Assembly: GCA_015501595.1 (NCBI GenBank)
Contig: JADNRX010000033.1
Coordinates: forward strand, 186,001 to 250,000
From: Hymenopellis radicata
Taxonomy: Eukaryota; Basidiomycota; Agaricomycetes; Agaricales; Physalacriaceae
Direction: 5' to 3'
Length of the DNA stretch: 64,000 nucleotides
Part shown: piece after piece, positions 35,163 to 48,797 of the stretch
Layout of the letters: the number at the start of each line of letters is the position of its first letter
Position numbering within the stretch: position 1 is the stretch's first letter
Position numbers and translations under genes: made by a program
The notes under the pieces: model-generated
Told to the model about the DNA's origin: nothing
Database searches by the model: none
The model's input: only the letters and a program-made list of their open reading frames with translations

Positions 35163-36984
35163 GTGACGAGAGAACGAAGGATTATCCCATGTCCTCATGA
35201 TGCATGCTGTAGTTATTTATGGAGGCTATTATTTATCTTGTGGATTATATATACCATCGTTGTATTCAATGCGTTGGCACAGTGGATGACTTCCCGTAGC
35301 CATTTAGAAACGTAGATTATTTTCTAAACGCCCAAAGAGGCAATCTGCCGAGCCCGGCGCCAGGGTACCAGGCTTCCCTGCGCAAAATCTATCGCGGTGG
35401 GCTGCTTTCAGATTATAGTCTGGAAGCACCCTCCTACCCCCTCCTCCAGAATAAAACTTGCCTTCTAGATGTCATCGTTAGGGTCGCGAAAGCACGGCAC
35501 ACACAGTGGTGTGCCACTTCTTACATTCCCTTCATGCTGTGAGCTCAAATTCACGGGCAAAGGCATCCTTGACACGCCACCAACTTCCGAATCAAGAACA
35601 CATCGCTTTCGAGCGGTTTTGCAGAATTTCCTTACGGGATTAAGACGTCGGCAGCGCGGCAGGAGGTTTGTCGTGCTGAATTGCCATCTTTTCTAGATTG
35701 GCTTACGGTTTGCATGTCTGGTTTCTTGAATTGCGGAGTTCGAATCATCTGACATTCAGAAGATAATCTGCCTTTCTACATGGCTACGGGAAGTCGTCCA
35801 GTGAGACTCTTCATCAGTCTTCGTATCGATTCTTCAGTGCGAGGAATTGTATCATGTTGTCAAAAAAAGACGTCTATTTTTACATATTGCTTGGCATCAA
35901 AGACACTGGCAGACGAAGATATCCTCACCTGCTGTTCTCCTCTCTTGAGTTTTCCAAAGATAGACTGCCAAGACTGATGAGCGGACTTGTCAGGTCCAGG
36001 CGGACGAAAATATCATCCAAGGGACACCGCTTCGTTAGGCTGCTGTTCTCCTCTCTCGACTTTTCCCGCCGTACTCCGTCATATTCAGTCTGCGTTCGGC
36101 CGACGTCCATCAGTCAAACTTGGGAAACATGAGCACTGTCATTGCTTGATGCCTGTACACGCGCCACTTCGGTTTGCACGCTCTCGTAACTTTAATCGAC
36201 GCGACTTTTACCATGGAACAGCTGCTGGATCACTGCGGACACGGACACTGAGTATAGACGAAACACACTGGTGCAGACACAGATGCACGTACCAATGTAT
36301 TATGATGAGCAGTCCGTCGCTTAAAGAATATAATCCACTGGCTATGAGCTTACTGGCACTTGGTGCACTCAGCGTATTTGTTGACCACGATAACACTGAC
36401 AACTGAATTTTTTTGCCAAGTAAATCTTCGCTCGCACTGATACTGCCGCGAAGGAAACGCCAGCTGTTCAGCGCTCAGTATTATGTGGGCGTGTAACCAC
36501 TCAATATTGCCAGCGATGCTGTCCTTGAGCTGAGGTTTTAGTGACTTTGCAGTCAACCGGCGTACGTTGGGGCTAACCACTACCGAGTTGGTTAGATAGC
36601 TTCAATGTGCATTTGGTATCTTGCTTACAGTCTAAGGAATACCGAGGAGCCAATCTCTTCTGGGGCGGGATATTTGCTAAAAAGATACGACACACAATGA
36701 AAGAGGTGTCAATGTATATGACAAGCGCCCAACTGCACGGCTTTCGATGTTTGAAAAGTATGTAGAACATGGATATCTCTCGTTAGTGTGGTAAGGCCGA
36801 TCTGGATCTGAAGTGGAGTTACATTTTCAAGGATCGACGCGATCCAAGTTGCAGTACAGGACTGGAAATAGGATACATGGTGCATGTACCCAAGTATAGC
36901 GACGGACAGCGGGAATGCGATGTCATTACAGTGTTAATACGATGACAGATGCGTGGTGTGGAGGGAACAAGACAAGGCAAGCGC
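35163..36984. other. Gene-poor 1.8-kb region with a degenerate internal duplication
   Basis: No supported gene. Overlapping open frames (35469-35696, 35854-36132 and 35987-36406, all plus) have no domain. A short direct repeat is visible at 35925-35957 and 36038-36068, both containing CTGCTGTTCTCCTCTC, preceded at slightly different distances by GACGAAGATATC-like and GACGAAAATATC-like words. This suggests an old tandem duplication of roughly 90-110 bp. No transposase, LTR or target-site duplication was recognised. Confidence 0.45.
35905..36068 (+). repeat. Degenerate tandem duplication
   Basis: Copy A (about 35905-35957) and copy B (about 36000-36068) share GCAGACGAAGATATC versus GCGGACGAAAATATC and then CTGCTGTTCTCCTCTC followed by TTGAGTTTTCC versus TCGACTTTTCC. 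Copy B has extra bases between the two shared blocks. No coding function is evident. Confidence 0.4.
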
Positions 36985-37386
36985 TTAGTTTTTCTTGCGG
37001 AAAGAGCATCCTGCGAAAGACTTAGTAACCCCAGTGAGAGAAAGTGTCATTTAACGCACCCTCAGTCAATCGGGCCCGACCACCGGTGGGCTGGCAGAGG
37101 ATGCTGGCGCAGGAGCCGCAGATGACGACTGTCTGGGCATGGGAGAACACGGTGGTGATGGCAAAGCAACCTAGAAGACTATTTGGATATTGAGCGATGG
37201 GTCTTGGTAGAGCTACATACCAGGGCATTTGACATCCATGAAATACGAGTTGGGAGACTGCACAAGACGCTTAAGCTTGTGCTGTTTTTTCTCCAGTTCC
37301 TGGGAAGGGTTGAGGAGGTCGACGGCGAGAGTCTGCAGGGTACGGATTGAGTCTTTGTATCATACGGAAATCGATGGGACTACCAT
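36985..37386 (-). CDS. RPS27: 40S ribosomal protein S27 (eS27)
   Basis: Small-subunit ribosomal protein with a zinc finger. The assembled product reads [39 protein letters not shown], then [20 protein letters not shown] and [20 protein letters not shown] with terminal RKKN. The four cysteines CPGC and CGSC form the C4 zinc site. Length (about 83 residues) and order match eS27 throughout. The ATG at 37386-37384 is immediately followed by an intron donor (GTAGTC) whose acceptor (CTGCAG) precedes ACTCTCGCC, so exon 1 contributes only the initiator Met. Two further introns follow, after CPG and after LTEG. The stop TAA is complementary to 36985-36987. Upstream lies a 1.2-kb divergent region shared with the BTG/Tob gene. 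Confidence 0.93.
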
Positions 37387-38614
37387 GATGATGAGGCTTG
37401 AGGAGAAAGTCTCGCTTTTGGTTGAGTGCTGAAGGGTTGGCGACGAGAAGATGTGACCGCTTTTTGCCGAGGGGACTGTACAGTTTTCCCAGACGGAGGT
37501 TTAAATCGGCTTCGCGGCTCCGGACTGACTACCTGTCATCGACTGACTCAAATTTACTTTGTACGGTTCCGCTCTGCTCAGGCCTCGGACATGAAGGAAT
37601 GGTGAGTATTGCTTATGGTCTTTGCAGTCGTCGCCAACGACGGGCCTGCTTGTTTATCGTCGCGGCGCAAGTCGCGGCGCGCGCAACTCCACAACCGTCA
37701 CGACGTCGACATTTCATTAATCATAACAGAAGACGGACAACCGATTCGAAGTAACTCGAGGCAGTTCTCTAGACGCGAAAGATAACAATAAGAGACTCGG
37801 CTCGGGGCCATATCTCAATTGAATATAATGGAAACACGTCGGCTGTGCTGCCTGTGCAAGAGAAATTCTCCGTCCCTGCCGACCTGTACGTATACATTCT
37901 TGGCCAGAACTGACGGTTGAAGTGGCATGGAATCGTCCATACCAAATTACACTGAGAACAAAAGTACTGAAGTTCTGATGGTCGTCCAAGGTCCAAATGA
38001 AGCACAATGTAACGGGAATATAGCGGCTGTATGCATAGGGAAGGGCAGGGTAAGAATACAAGGAGTACCAGGACGGGAAGGAGGATCCAGGATGGGAAGG
38101 AGAACAATAGCCTTTGACCACGTGGTTGAACAAAAACGAAACAAGAAGCGCCCAATATGGACGGCTTTTTTGTTTCCATTGTACGATGTTTGCTATTTGC
38201 ACAAAGGCCTTATCCCCTTCTGACCTGGATTGCACCAGCATAACGGCTATAAAGGCCTCCCGTACTTCCGTCTTAGTTCTTCAGTTCCCTTTCCTTCTCT
38301 CCCTACACGATCAAAGGTCAGTCTCTCTACTATCTCTTTTGCATCGTCTCATTCCTCACCTCTTCCATAACAGGCTTCTCTTAGGTGTGGCCCATTATTT
38401 GGTGCCCTCTGTGCTGTTCACTGAACCTATAGACAGACCTTCCACGCACTTCGTCCACGTTTGTCACGTTATCCCTTCCTTTGGAACTCTACGCAAGTCT
38501 ACGCGCGCATAATACCCGCATATCACATATCGCCGGCCGATACACTTCGTCTACGCACTGCATATATTCGAACCCCTTCTTAATCGTCTCAACTACAACA
38601 TCATCTAATCCACA
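37387..38614. other. Divergent promoter region, RPS27 and BTG/Tob genes
   Basis: About 1.2 kb with no supported gene. A 174-codon minus frame (37717-38241) overlaps several others and has no recognisable domain. Right of 38248 (TATAAA) the sequence becomes a long pyrimidine-rich plus-strand leader typical of highly expressed basidiomycete genes, possibly with a leader intron. Confidence 0.5.
38248..38253 (+). promoter_or_regulatory. TATA box upstream of BTG/Tob gene
   Basis: TATAAA followed about 30 nt later by a CT-rich tract (TTCCCTTTCCTTCTCTCCC), the usual look of a basidiomycete core promoter. It lies about 365 nt before the ATG at 38615, implying a long or spliced 5' leader. Confidence 0.45.
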
Positions 38615-39519
38615 ATGGCCGTTTCTACTTCCGTCTCTGCTGCTGTCGCGCAAGCCGTCTCTTTCTTGACGCGTCCCCTCATCCGGTCGTACTCGGCTGC
38701 GACCCTCGGCAAGCTCCAGCTCGTCCTCGAGGCCAACCTGACTGCCCATTATGCCCCAACCTGGTCCCCCACCGCGCCTCTCAACGGCTCCGGCCGCCGC
38801 TGCCTCACTCTTACGCAGGACTGTCTCCCGCCACGCGTCATTTACTCGGCGTGTCTCGCAGCAGGTGTCCAGTGGTTTGACTGGGTTAACCTCTTGGGAA
38901 TTCACGAGTTTGACCTCTTCGTTGATCCCGGATGTGTATATATTCGGATCGGCAACGAAATCTTTAATGTTTGGGCCCATGAGATGGCCGCCACCATGCC
39001 ATCATCGACCAAGTCGGTGAGTGTCTTGTTCATGTCTTCAGTCTAAATCCTGACGTCGAATAGACCAAGACTGTGGCCCAACAGCTCTTAGAAAATGACG
39101 CCGACACTGGCATCTTCGATTTGATCGCTAATGAAATGAGCGCTCCCACCTGGATGACTCCCATCACAGCCAAATTCCGCGCTCCTCGGTCTTCTTCTCC
39201 TCTTTCGACATTGTCGAGCCACTCCCGATGCAGCTCGCGTTCATCCAACTCGAGCTCTGGATATTCTGTATCATCCAATGATTCGGATTATTCAGCATCA
39301 GCATCGACGTCGACCTCCGCATCTTCGAAGCAGTCGCGAAGGGAGAAGGTTAAAACGACGCGAGTCTTCGTTGATACCTCCAAGACCGATGTGACCCCGT
39401 ATGACGGTGGCAAGACCACCGTCCTCACGGGCGGCGTGATGCTTGGTGGTGGTCCGTGTGCTTTGAAGTCGAAGCATGCGAAGACGCCATCTGGCAGCTG
39501 GCGCACAGTCCGCATCTGA
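38615..39519 (+). CDS. BTG/Tob anti-proliferative domain protein
   Basis: BTG/Tob proteins link mRNA-binding factors to the Caf1/Ccr4-Not deadenylase. The N-terminal domain (about residues 1-115) has SVSAAVAQAVSFLTRPLIRS, LGKLQLVLEANLTAHYAPTW (the box A region), RRCLTLTQDCLPPRVIYSAC and the diagnostic FDLFVDPGCVYIRIGN, corresponding to WVDPxxVxxRIGE. After an intron the protein becomes a Ser-rich disordered linker (about residues 165-235) and closes with a conserved-looking tail, VTPYDGGKTTVLTGGVMLGG, then TPSGSWRTVRI. About 290 residues, two coding exons. The start follows a Kozak-like CACAATGGC. The final Glu of the animal GE motif is Asn here. Function as a deadenylation adaptor is inferred from the domain. 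Confidence 0.8.
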
Positions 39520-40296
39520 GCACCGGATTGCACAGAGGATCTATGATGTTTTTTGACGAACTTTTTGGCACTTTCACGTTCTTTCTTCGAAGCATTTCAC
39601 GACAACTGGAGTCATTACTCCCACGACTATCACGAACAGTGTTTTCTGTTGCATTTACATTACTAGCACCTTGCATCTTCTGCCATAATTTTGCCATCCA
39701 CAATTTGTAGCATGTACAACATGTATCCGCCATCTGGGCCATTGGTATTACTATAGTGTATCTATTATTAATGTTAATTTTCCCTCGCAGCTGAGTGATT
39801 GTTGATTCTCAGTCGGTGAAGCGTTGGAGCTGTACTTCATCTTGTCATCTTGCAAGCCGGCGGCGTAGTGTGTCCATGACTTGGATGAAAGGCTGCGATA
39901 TATGACGAGGCCTGCTTAGACTGTCATCAATATGTGCCGACGTTGGCATCCGAATCTGCAGCACAGCAATCAATGTTTCAACAGTTGGGGAGCGCATTTT
40001 CGGGACTAACTTTTGCTCTCTAAACTTGGCTAGCTACGCCCTCTACATTCAGAAGTGCGTGGAGCATATACAATACATAGGATAGCTCCTATGGTTCCCT
40101 AGGATCGAGTTCGACGGGATGGGGCGCTTGGAGCACGTGTTGTAGTAGCTCCGACTGACGCAAGTTTAGTGTGGCGTCATGATGTAGTATTTGGTTGGAG
40201 CGCTAGTGGTGCCTATAAAGATTAGAAAGTGTGAGTACAACCATTCAAAACAATCCCCGTCTTCTCCCATTCTCTTGAATCGGTACACCGTTGAAA
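39520..40296. other. Intergenic between BTG/Tob gene and small gene
   Basis: About 780 bp. The left part is AT-rich 3' sequence with several potential poly(A) signals. The right part holds a TATA box for the next gene. The 39425-39742 minus frame shows no domain. Confidence 0.45.
40214..40219 (+). promoter_or_regulatory. TATA box of small gene at 40297
   Basis: TATAAA 83 nt upstream of the ATG, followed by a CCCCGTCTTCTCCCATTCTC pyrimidine tract close to the expected transcription start. Its presence supports the small downstream frame being a real gene. Confidence 0.5.
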
Positions 40297-40654
40297 ATGA
40301 CCTCCCTTACACTCGAACAGCAGAAGCGAAGATACTCTCGCGAGCTTGCTGACTACACCCTCCGACAGTGGAATGATGCCAAACGGAGCCAAATAGAGGC
40401 TGAAAGGATGTCACAAGGTGGTATAAATGCGAGAAAGCGTTCGTTGGGGACTTCCTCGGTTGAACGAAAGCCAGATTCATCTGGGGATGAGATCGCGGCA
40501 GGCGTCTCTAATGTGCACCCTTCTAGAAGAACGAACGAAGGGTACGTATCGAATGCTATACTGCTGATCGCAGCTCAATTTTTTTCCCTAACGCAGGCTT
40601 GTAGGTAGTCGATTGCGCAACTTAGTCTCCCCCAAAGGCAAAGGCTGGTTCTAG
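40297..40654 (+). CDS. Small basic protein of unknown function
   Basis: Two-exon gene of about 100 residues. Exon 1 starts MTSLTLEQQKRRYSRELADY and continues TLRQWNDAKRSQIEAERMSQ, a charged amphipathic helix, then a Lys/Arg/Ser-rich stretch. An intron beginning GTACGT and ending CTAACGCAG joins it to LVGSRLRNLVSPKGKGWF at TAG 40652-40654. Reading without splicing gives an unrelated hydrophobic tail, so the spliced form is preferred. A TATA box lies 83 nt upstream. I recognise no domain. The terminal basic-aromatic tail KGKGWF is distinctive and could be used to find homologues. Confidence 0.58.
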
Positions 40655-41091
40655 AAAGGTTTAGGTTGGTTTACCACATCATCTGCCTCGTTACAAGGTC
40701 AGCCTGCAGTACCCCACAATCTTGTTTGCGCCTTATTCACCCCAAAGGCAACAGTTCATCGTCCCCATTTATTTGGTTAGTACTGTAGTCGGCGCGACGC
40801 GTCTCCGTGTTTAATTAGTTGATTCCGGCAGTCAACGCAATAAATCTGCAGCATAGATTATTCTCTATCACACGCCAGATATTCAATTCATGAACCGGCT
40901 TTCTTAGTTGTCTCAAATTAACGGACGATGAGTGGCGGTTGGGCGTTGAAGTGAAGTCGGCATTTCGGCCGGTGGCAATAAAATCATCAAATAATTGATC
41001 CCCAACTTCTGGAAGCTGGAGCGTAAATCCGACACTCTGTTGCGTATCATCACTACGAGCCAGTCGACAACGCTCTCGCGCAGTGGACACG
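40655..41091. other. Intergenic upstream of biotin synthase
   Basis: About 440 bp with no supported gene on either strand. The minus frame at 40815-41144 overlaps the start of the biotin synthase gene and has no domain. I do not see a clear TATA box. Confidence 0.4.
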
Positions 41092-42650
41092 ATGTTTCGC
41101 TCTGTTTCTGTTCGATCTTTGTATCTGAAAAGGACTCTGGCCACCCATGTAACCGCTACCTATCCTTCGCAGGCCAATGTGTCACAAACGCGCCACGATT
41201 GGACGAAGAAAGAGATCCAGGACATTTACGACTCTCCTTTACTCGACCTGGTCTTTAGAGCAGCCTCTGTGCATCGCCAAAGCCACGATCCCACGAAAAT
41301 TCAGCTTTGCACGCTCATGAACATCAAGAGTGGGCATCGTCCGCTCTATCTCCCATATCTCGACTGATTTCACTCCTACAGCCGGCGGATGCTCTGAGGA
41401 CTGTGAGAATAGCCATTTGTTTCGCGCTTCTTCACATCTTATCTGGTTTTTAGGCTCGTATTGTTCGCAGTCTTCTCGCTATTCGACCCCCACACAAGCT
41501 TCACGCCTCCTTGATGTTGAGCCCGTTCTTGAGGCTGCTCGTAAAGCGAAGGCCAACGGGAGCACGCGGTTCTGTATGGGTGCGGCGTGGCGAGATCTAG
41601 CAGGACGTAAGCGCGGATTTCAAAGGATTCTTGAAATGGTCCGAGAGGTCCGCGGCATGGGTATGGAAGTCTGCACTACTCTTGGTATGTTGTCCCCGGA
41701 ACAGGCTCAGCAATTGAAAGAGGCGTAAGACCTTCTGGCTCTGCTTGTGTTCTAAACTCAACCTCTCGGCTTACTAGTGGGCTGACCGCGTACAATCATA
41801 ACCTCGACACATCTAGAGAATTCTATCCCGAAGTACGCTTCCTTCCTTCATTGGTGAGGTGCCGATCTTACTTCCATTGTTTAGGTCATTACCACGAGAT
41901 CTTACGATGAACGTCTGGACACTATCGAAGCTGTACGCCAAGCTGGCATCAGTGTCTGCTCCGGGGGAATTTTGGGCTTAGGCGAAGAAGATAAAGATAG
42001 AGTTGGCCTTATATGGGAAGTGTCGAGGCGAGTTTCAGACTTCCTTGTCTGCTTTTTGTCTATCTAATCGGACGTACTAGTATGCCAGAGCATCCGGAGT
42101 CCTTCCCCGTGAATGCCCTCGTGCCCATACCAGGGACGCCTTTGGAAGGCAATGAGGTGGACTTCAATTCCTTCTAGAAAATGAGTATTAACATCCAGCC
42201 AGCCTGTCTCGCACCATACTTTAGTTAGGACGATTGCAACTGCTCGTATCGTACTGCCGACGACCATCATCCGTTTGGCCGCCGGACGAAACACGCTCTC
42301 GGAATCTGAGCAGGCGATGTGTTTTATGGCCGGTGCTAACGCTGTTTTCACCGGCGAACAAATGTTAACGACTCCTTGTGAGGATCTATTTTCCATGATT
42401 GGAAGTGTTGTACTGATCTGACGCATGAAAGGCTCTCCCTGGGATGAAGTGCGTACATTTTCCTTCGCAGATATTGCAACATCTGACGGGTCGCTCCTTG
42501 ACTTAGGATAAGGCCATGATGGGCCGTTGGGGATTGGAAGGCATGCGGAGCTTCGAACAAGTTAATGTTGCGCGGAAGGAGGGCTCCAGGCTTATAGAAC
42601 AAGCAAGCTTTGAGGCAACCAAAGAAGCCAAGCTTACCGCCTCAGCATAA
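41092..42650 (+). CDS. BIO2: Biotin synthase, mitochondrial
   Basis: Radical SAM enzyme inserting sulfur into dethiobiotin, the last step of biotin synthesis. The start [20 protein letters not shown] is an Arg-rich presequence. The core shows [20 protein letters not shown] and [10 protein letters not shown]. The CxxxCxxC cluster motif is split by an intron: GGCSEDC, then [12 protein letters not shown]. Further family blocks are [119 protein letters not shown] and [19 protein letters not shown]. It ends [11 protein letters not shown] with a Lys/Glu-rich tail at TAA 42648-42650. At least seven introns are present. The upstream GTG at 41083 is ignored. Confidence 0.94.
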
Positions 42651-43549
42651 TTAGACACTTAAGCTCGTGTGTAGATTCAGCCACCATCTCCATTTCTGAA
42701 AAAGCTGATTACCTTTGCGGGTAGGCTGACCATTGTACACGTCATTATCATTGAGACGAGATGCCGGGAGTGTAATATATTCTTCATTATAGCGCTACCT
42801 ACGAATGTAAACGTATGTGCCATCTACACCAAGCCCTTTTTGCACTTCTCCTGTCATAGCATCATAGACGCCAGGTCCTTCCGAGGAAGGGGGTATGCCA
42901 TGGCCTTTCCTTCTCGGGAGTCTATCTGACCAGCCGAACTGATTATATTGTCACGATCTAGTCAACTTCGAATTCTTGTACCTGTCAAGGCAAGGCGACT
43001 GTGCTTTCAGGTCTATCGGTGCAAATCTCCAGGCGATTTCCCCAAGGAACAAGGAGGGAGGTACAAACGTTCGGGAGCTAACGCTCAACAATTCAAGTCC
43101 CGACTTCATCTGTCCACTGCAGTCATTTTGGCCCTGAATATATCAGGCAGCCTGAACGCGACCTTAGATCGCGATCTTTTTTACGCGTTTGCCAGTTGGT
43201 CTCACGTCAAGAGCGTCAACTGGCGGATTCTTTTCTTCTTGCTCCAATTCCCATGGCCGGACAAAATCTTGTTTGATGTTCACCTTTTCATCCATTCAAG
43301 CTGCTCGTGGATGATTTTCTTTCCTGCTTGCTTGTAATGCTCGTCGTCGGGACCTGGGTACAATGTATCAGTTCCTGCTCTCGTCGCTGTCTTGGTCGTT
43401 TTAACCCCTTCGTTCTGTCATCAAGGTCTTCGTTTTCCCGACGTACTTCTCATGGAGAATCTAGTACATATGGCGCTGCTCAGCCTTCGCGATCTCCTCG
43501 ACAATTTGCAGTAGACAGGTGGGCGATTTAACCGTCTAGAATCTATTCG
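42651..43549. other. Intergenic downstream of BIO2
   Basis: About 900 bp with no supported gene. Plus frames at 42948-43337 and 43307-43531 do not align with any family I know. They could include untranslated or lost N-terminal exons of the exonuclease-like gene that follows. Confidence 0.4.
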
Positions 43550-44404
43550 ATGACATTGCGTGCCAGATATGTCTCGGTTTCCCAGGTGCTAGTTTTCATT
43601 GGCACAGTTCGCGTCCAGGATCAAGATCAACGAATCCCGATGGTAGCGTGAGCTGCGCCTCTTTCCCGTCCGAACAGGTCAGCTAACACGGGAACAGTCG
43701 GGTATCCATAACAGACTATCGGGGCCGCGTTCTTCTCGACACTCTCGTTCGTCCGACGTGAGATCGTTGTCCTGGTCGTCCAGTAGCGCTGGGATCTAAC
43801 TTGGCGTAGGCATCCTGTCCAGGATTATCGTACCACAGAAACAGGCTACACCGCAGGGAGCTTCGCCAACGGTGGAGATATCTCATCCGATATTCCTTGA
43901 CGATGTACTTACAGGCACTGTAGCGCCCAGTTTTCAAGACGTCCAAAACCGCGTCTCAACTATCATCCGCAATAAAATCCTTGTCGGACACTGTCTTTGG
44001 AAATTCCTGTCGGTAAATAATTCCATGACTGGAATACCTGTTCGTTGTGTTGATGTTTGGCCTACGCCTTTAAAGGTATTGGGGATCTCACATCCTGCTA
44101 TCGAGACACGAGACTTGGCGTTGTTTCTGCCATTACGAGAACGACTAAAACAACGCGCAATTGTTGATTTATCCACGCTGATGCACTATTTCATGGGACG
44201 GAACGTAGGGCTACATTATGAAGACTCGGTTCGTTGACGTTTCATCCATCCGTGGCCACACTGAGGCATTTATTTCAGGTCGAGGAAGCGCGCGCCACAA
44301 TAGACCTTTTTCGCTCATGTGAGGAGGTATTTGAAGGAATTATTCACAGTGGAGAGTGGCCATGTGAACTTCCGCCCTCAACGTATGCTGAATACTTCTC
44401 ATGA
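43550..44404 (+). CDS. REX4/ISG20-like exonuclease fold, catalytic residues apparently lost
   Basis: Spliced readings resemble the DEDDh exonucleases of the REX4 group: MVARVSITDYRGRVLLDTLV with RPT, DYRTTETG, PSFQDVQNRVSTIIRNKILV, GHCLWKFLSVLGISHPAIET, RDLALFLPLRERLKQ, then GRNVGLHYEDSVEEARATID and LFRSCEEVFEGIIHSGEWPC, ending at TGA 44402-44404. Introns include 43648-43697, with a CTAAC branch site. The expected DCEMVG motif reads SQVLVF in the preceding frame (MTLRARYVSVSQVLVFIG). The mid-domain HxxxND reads HCLWKF, and the final Asp is Glu. With these changes the protein is probably inactive. It is either a divergent family member or a decaying gene. The N-terminal boundary is uncertain. 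Confidence 0.6.
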
Positions 44405-44661
44405 TGTGGATTTGAGAAGGTAGAGAACCTTTATTCACCGGTCCGTTAAAAATTGAGAACCGGTCTTATGTTACGCCTTGGTTTCCTTAATTATAGACTA
44501 ATTATATTTGTACGCTCCCGGAAGGCTACAGGAAGCTGCTGAAATTGACAGAATGAAAGACCGCTTCCGGATTGATGAGACGGCGTTGAAGCCCGGTGAA
44601 CAAACAAACACCGGTCATGGCCGTCGTTCGCGTGACGATCCGTCTTTTGGACAGAGCCTCA

Positions 44662-45714
44662 ATGTCGAGCCAAGTAGAGGCGCCCCATATTAATGGCCAG
44701 AAACGAAGCCGTCCAGGGCCCATGGATGATACTGCTGCGTGCGTCGCGATTTTAACCTTCATCTTTTGACATTCAACGATTTGCCACAGAAACACAAGCC
44801 ACACCCTTCTCCCATTGAGCGACCATAATGCCTGGTATTTTCCTGCGTATGGGTACGACTCGGACAGTGAGTCACTGAATCCTGGCAACCCGCTCGGTAA
44901 TTGGGGCAAGAAACACCTCAAAGAGGCTCGATGGATCCGGCGAGGGAAAATGAGCGCATGGGGCCCTGGCAGCGAAGAATGGGAGGTATGTAATAGCTGC
45001 TCAGTCGTCTGCACCGTCTGTAATGCTTGACAGGCGGAAGAACGGGCGCGGAAGCGTATCAAGCTCCTCTTGCCACAAGTCAAACGGTCCCCGTCGCCGC
45101 CTGCGCTACCTCATCTATTACGTTCTTCGTCGCCGCCAGTCACTTCACCCTATCCGCAACCCGTGTCCCAACATCTCAGCTATGCTTCGTTTGTCATGGA
45201 CAAGGCCGTCACCCACACCTTCCGATCCACCCTACTTGAGGAACTGGAGCACTCTACCAATAGTCTCATTGAAGGCGAATCCAACATGAAAAAGGCCCTT
45301 GGCCGCCTATGGCAGGTCATTAGCGAGGATGCCGAGCCACGCCCTCCAGATCCGTCCGTCGTCCCGAAACGCGAAGAGGACGATACGGATGAGATGGACG
45401 ATCGCGCCAAGCGTATTGCTCGCGCTCCAGATTTGACTCCAGCCATCCACCGACTTTTCATGTTCTCTTCGTCTAGTGACGTGCCGATCGAACCGTCACA
45501 CTTTACGTCCCCAGAAATACAGCAGGATAATCTGGAGCGGGCGGTCGGCGTCCTCAGAGATATCCAGGATGATGGTAGGGAGTATGTGGAACGTTTACAT
45601 GAGATACGGGAGGGTCTAGGCGAAGTGAGAGCACAGCGCAACAAGATATGGGATATGGTGCGCGAGAGGGCAGTGAAGGAGTTGCAAGATGCTGCCATCG
45701 CAGCTGCTCCGTGA
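44662..45714 (+). CDS. Nuclear protein resembling the Rxt2 subunit of Rpd3L (tentative)
   Basis: The start MSSQVEAPHINGQKRSRPGP is joined by an intron (donor GTGCGT, acceptor CCACAG at about 44791) to HNAWYFPAYGYDSDSESLNP, GNPLGNWGKKHLKEARWIRR, GKMSAWGPGSEEWEAEERAR and KRIKLLLP. This GN-G-K-L...RR-G block and its basic follow-up resemble the N-terminal domain of Rxt2. A Pro/Ser linker follows, then a helical acidic region (TFRSTLLEELEHSTNSLIEG), and a coiled coil ending VRERAVKELQDAAIAAAP. About 325 residues. The family link is from memory of the motif and is not certain; gene structure and nuclear character are clearer. It converges on the ECD gene 111 bp away. Confidence 0.62.
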
Positions 45715-45825
45715 CTATTTCGCTGCAGCCGACATGGCTGGCGAATGTATCATACTTTGTACTGTAGATCTGGCCTTCAAGGCAATCAATTTTTATTTAC
45801 ACGTTACTTTTGCACAGGCCGTAAA

Positions 45826-48742
<2,917 letters not shown>

Positions 48743-48797
48743 ACTTGTTACACCTCTTGCCTTTCTGGGCGCTGCTACAACTCACCCACCAACAACG

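Noticed and set aside
35735..35760. GTTCGAATC-like word suggesting a tRNA T-loop (also near 50902 and 16878)
   Set aside because: The flanking bases do not pair as a T-stem and no acceptor or anticodon arm can be placed around any of these words.
37717..38241. 174-codon open frame on the minus strand
   Set aside because: No domain, composition unlike neighbouring exons, overlaps a TATA box and a pyrimidine-rich leader on the other strand; best seen as chance.
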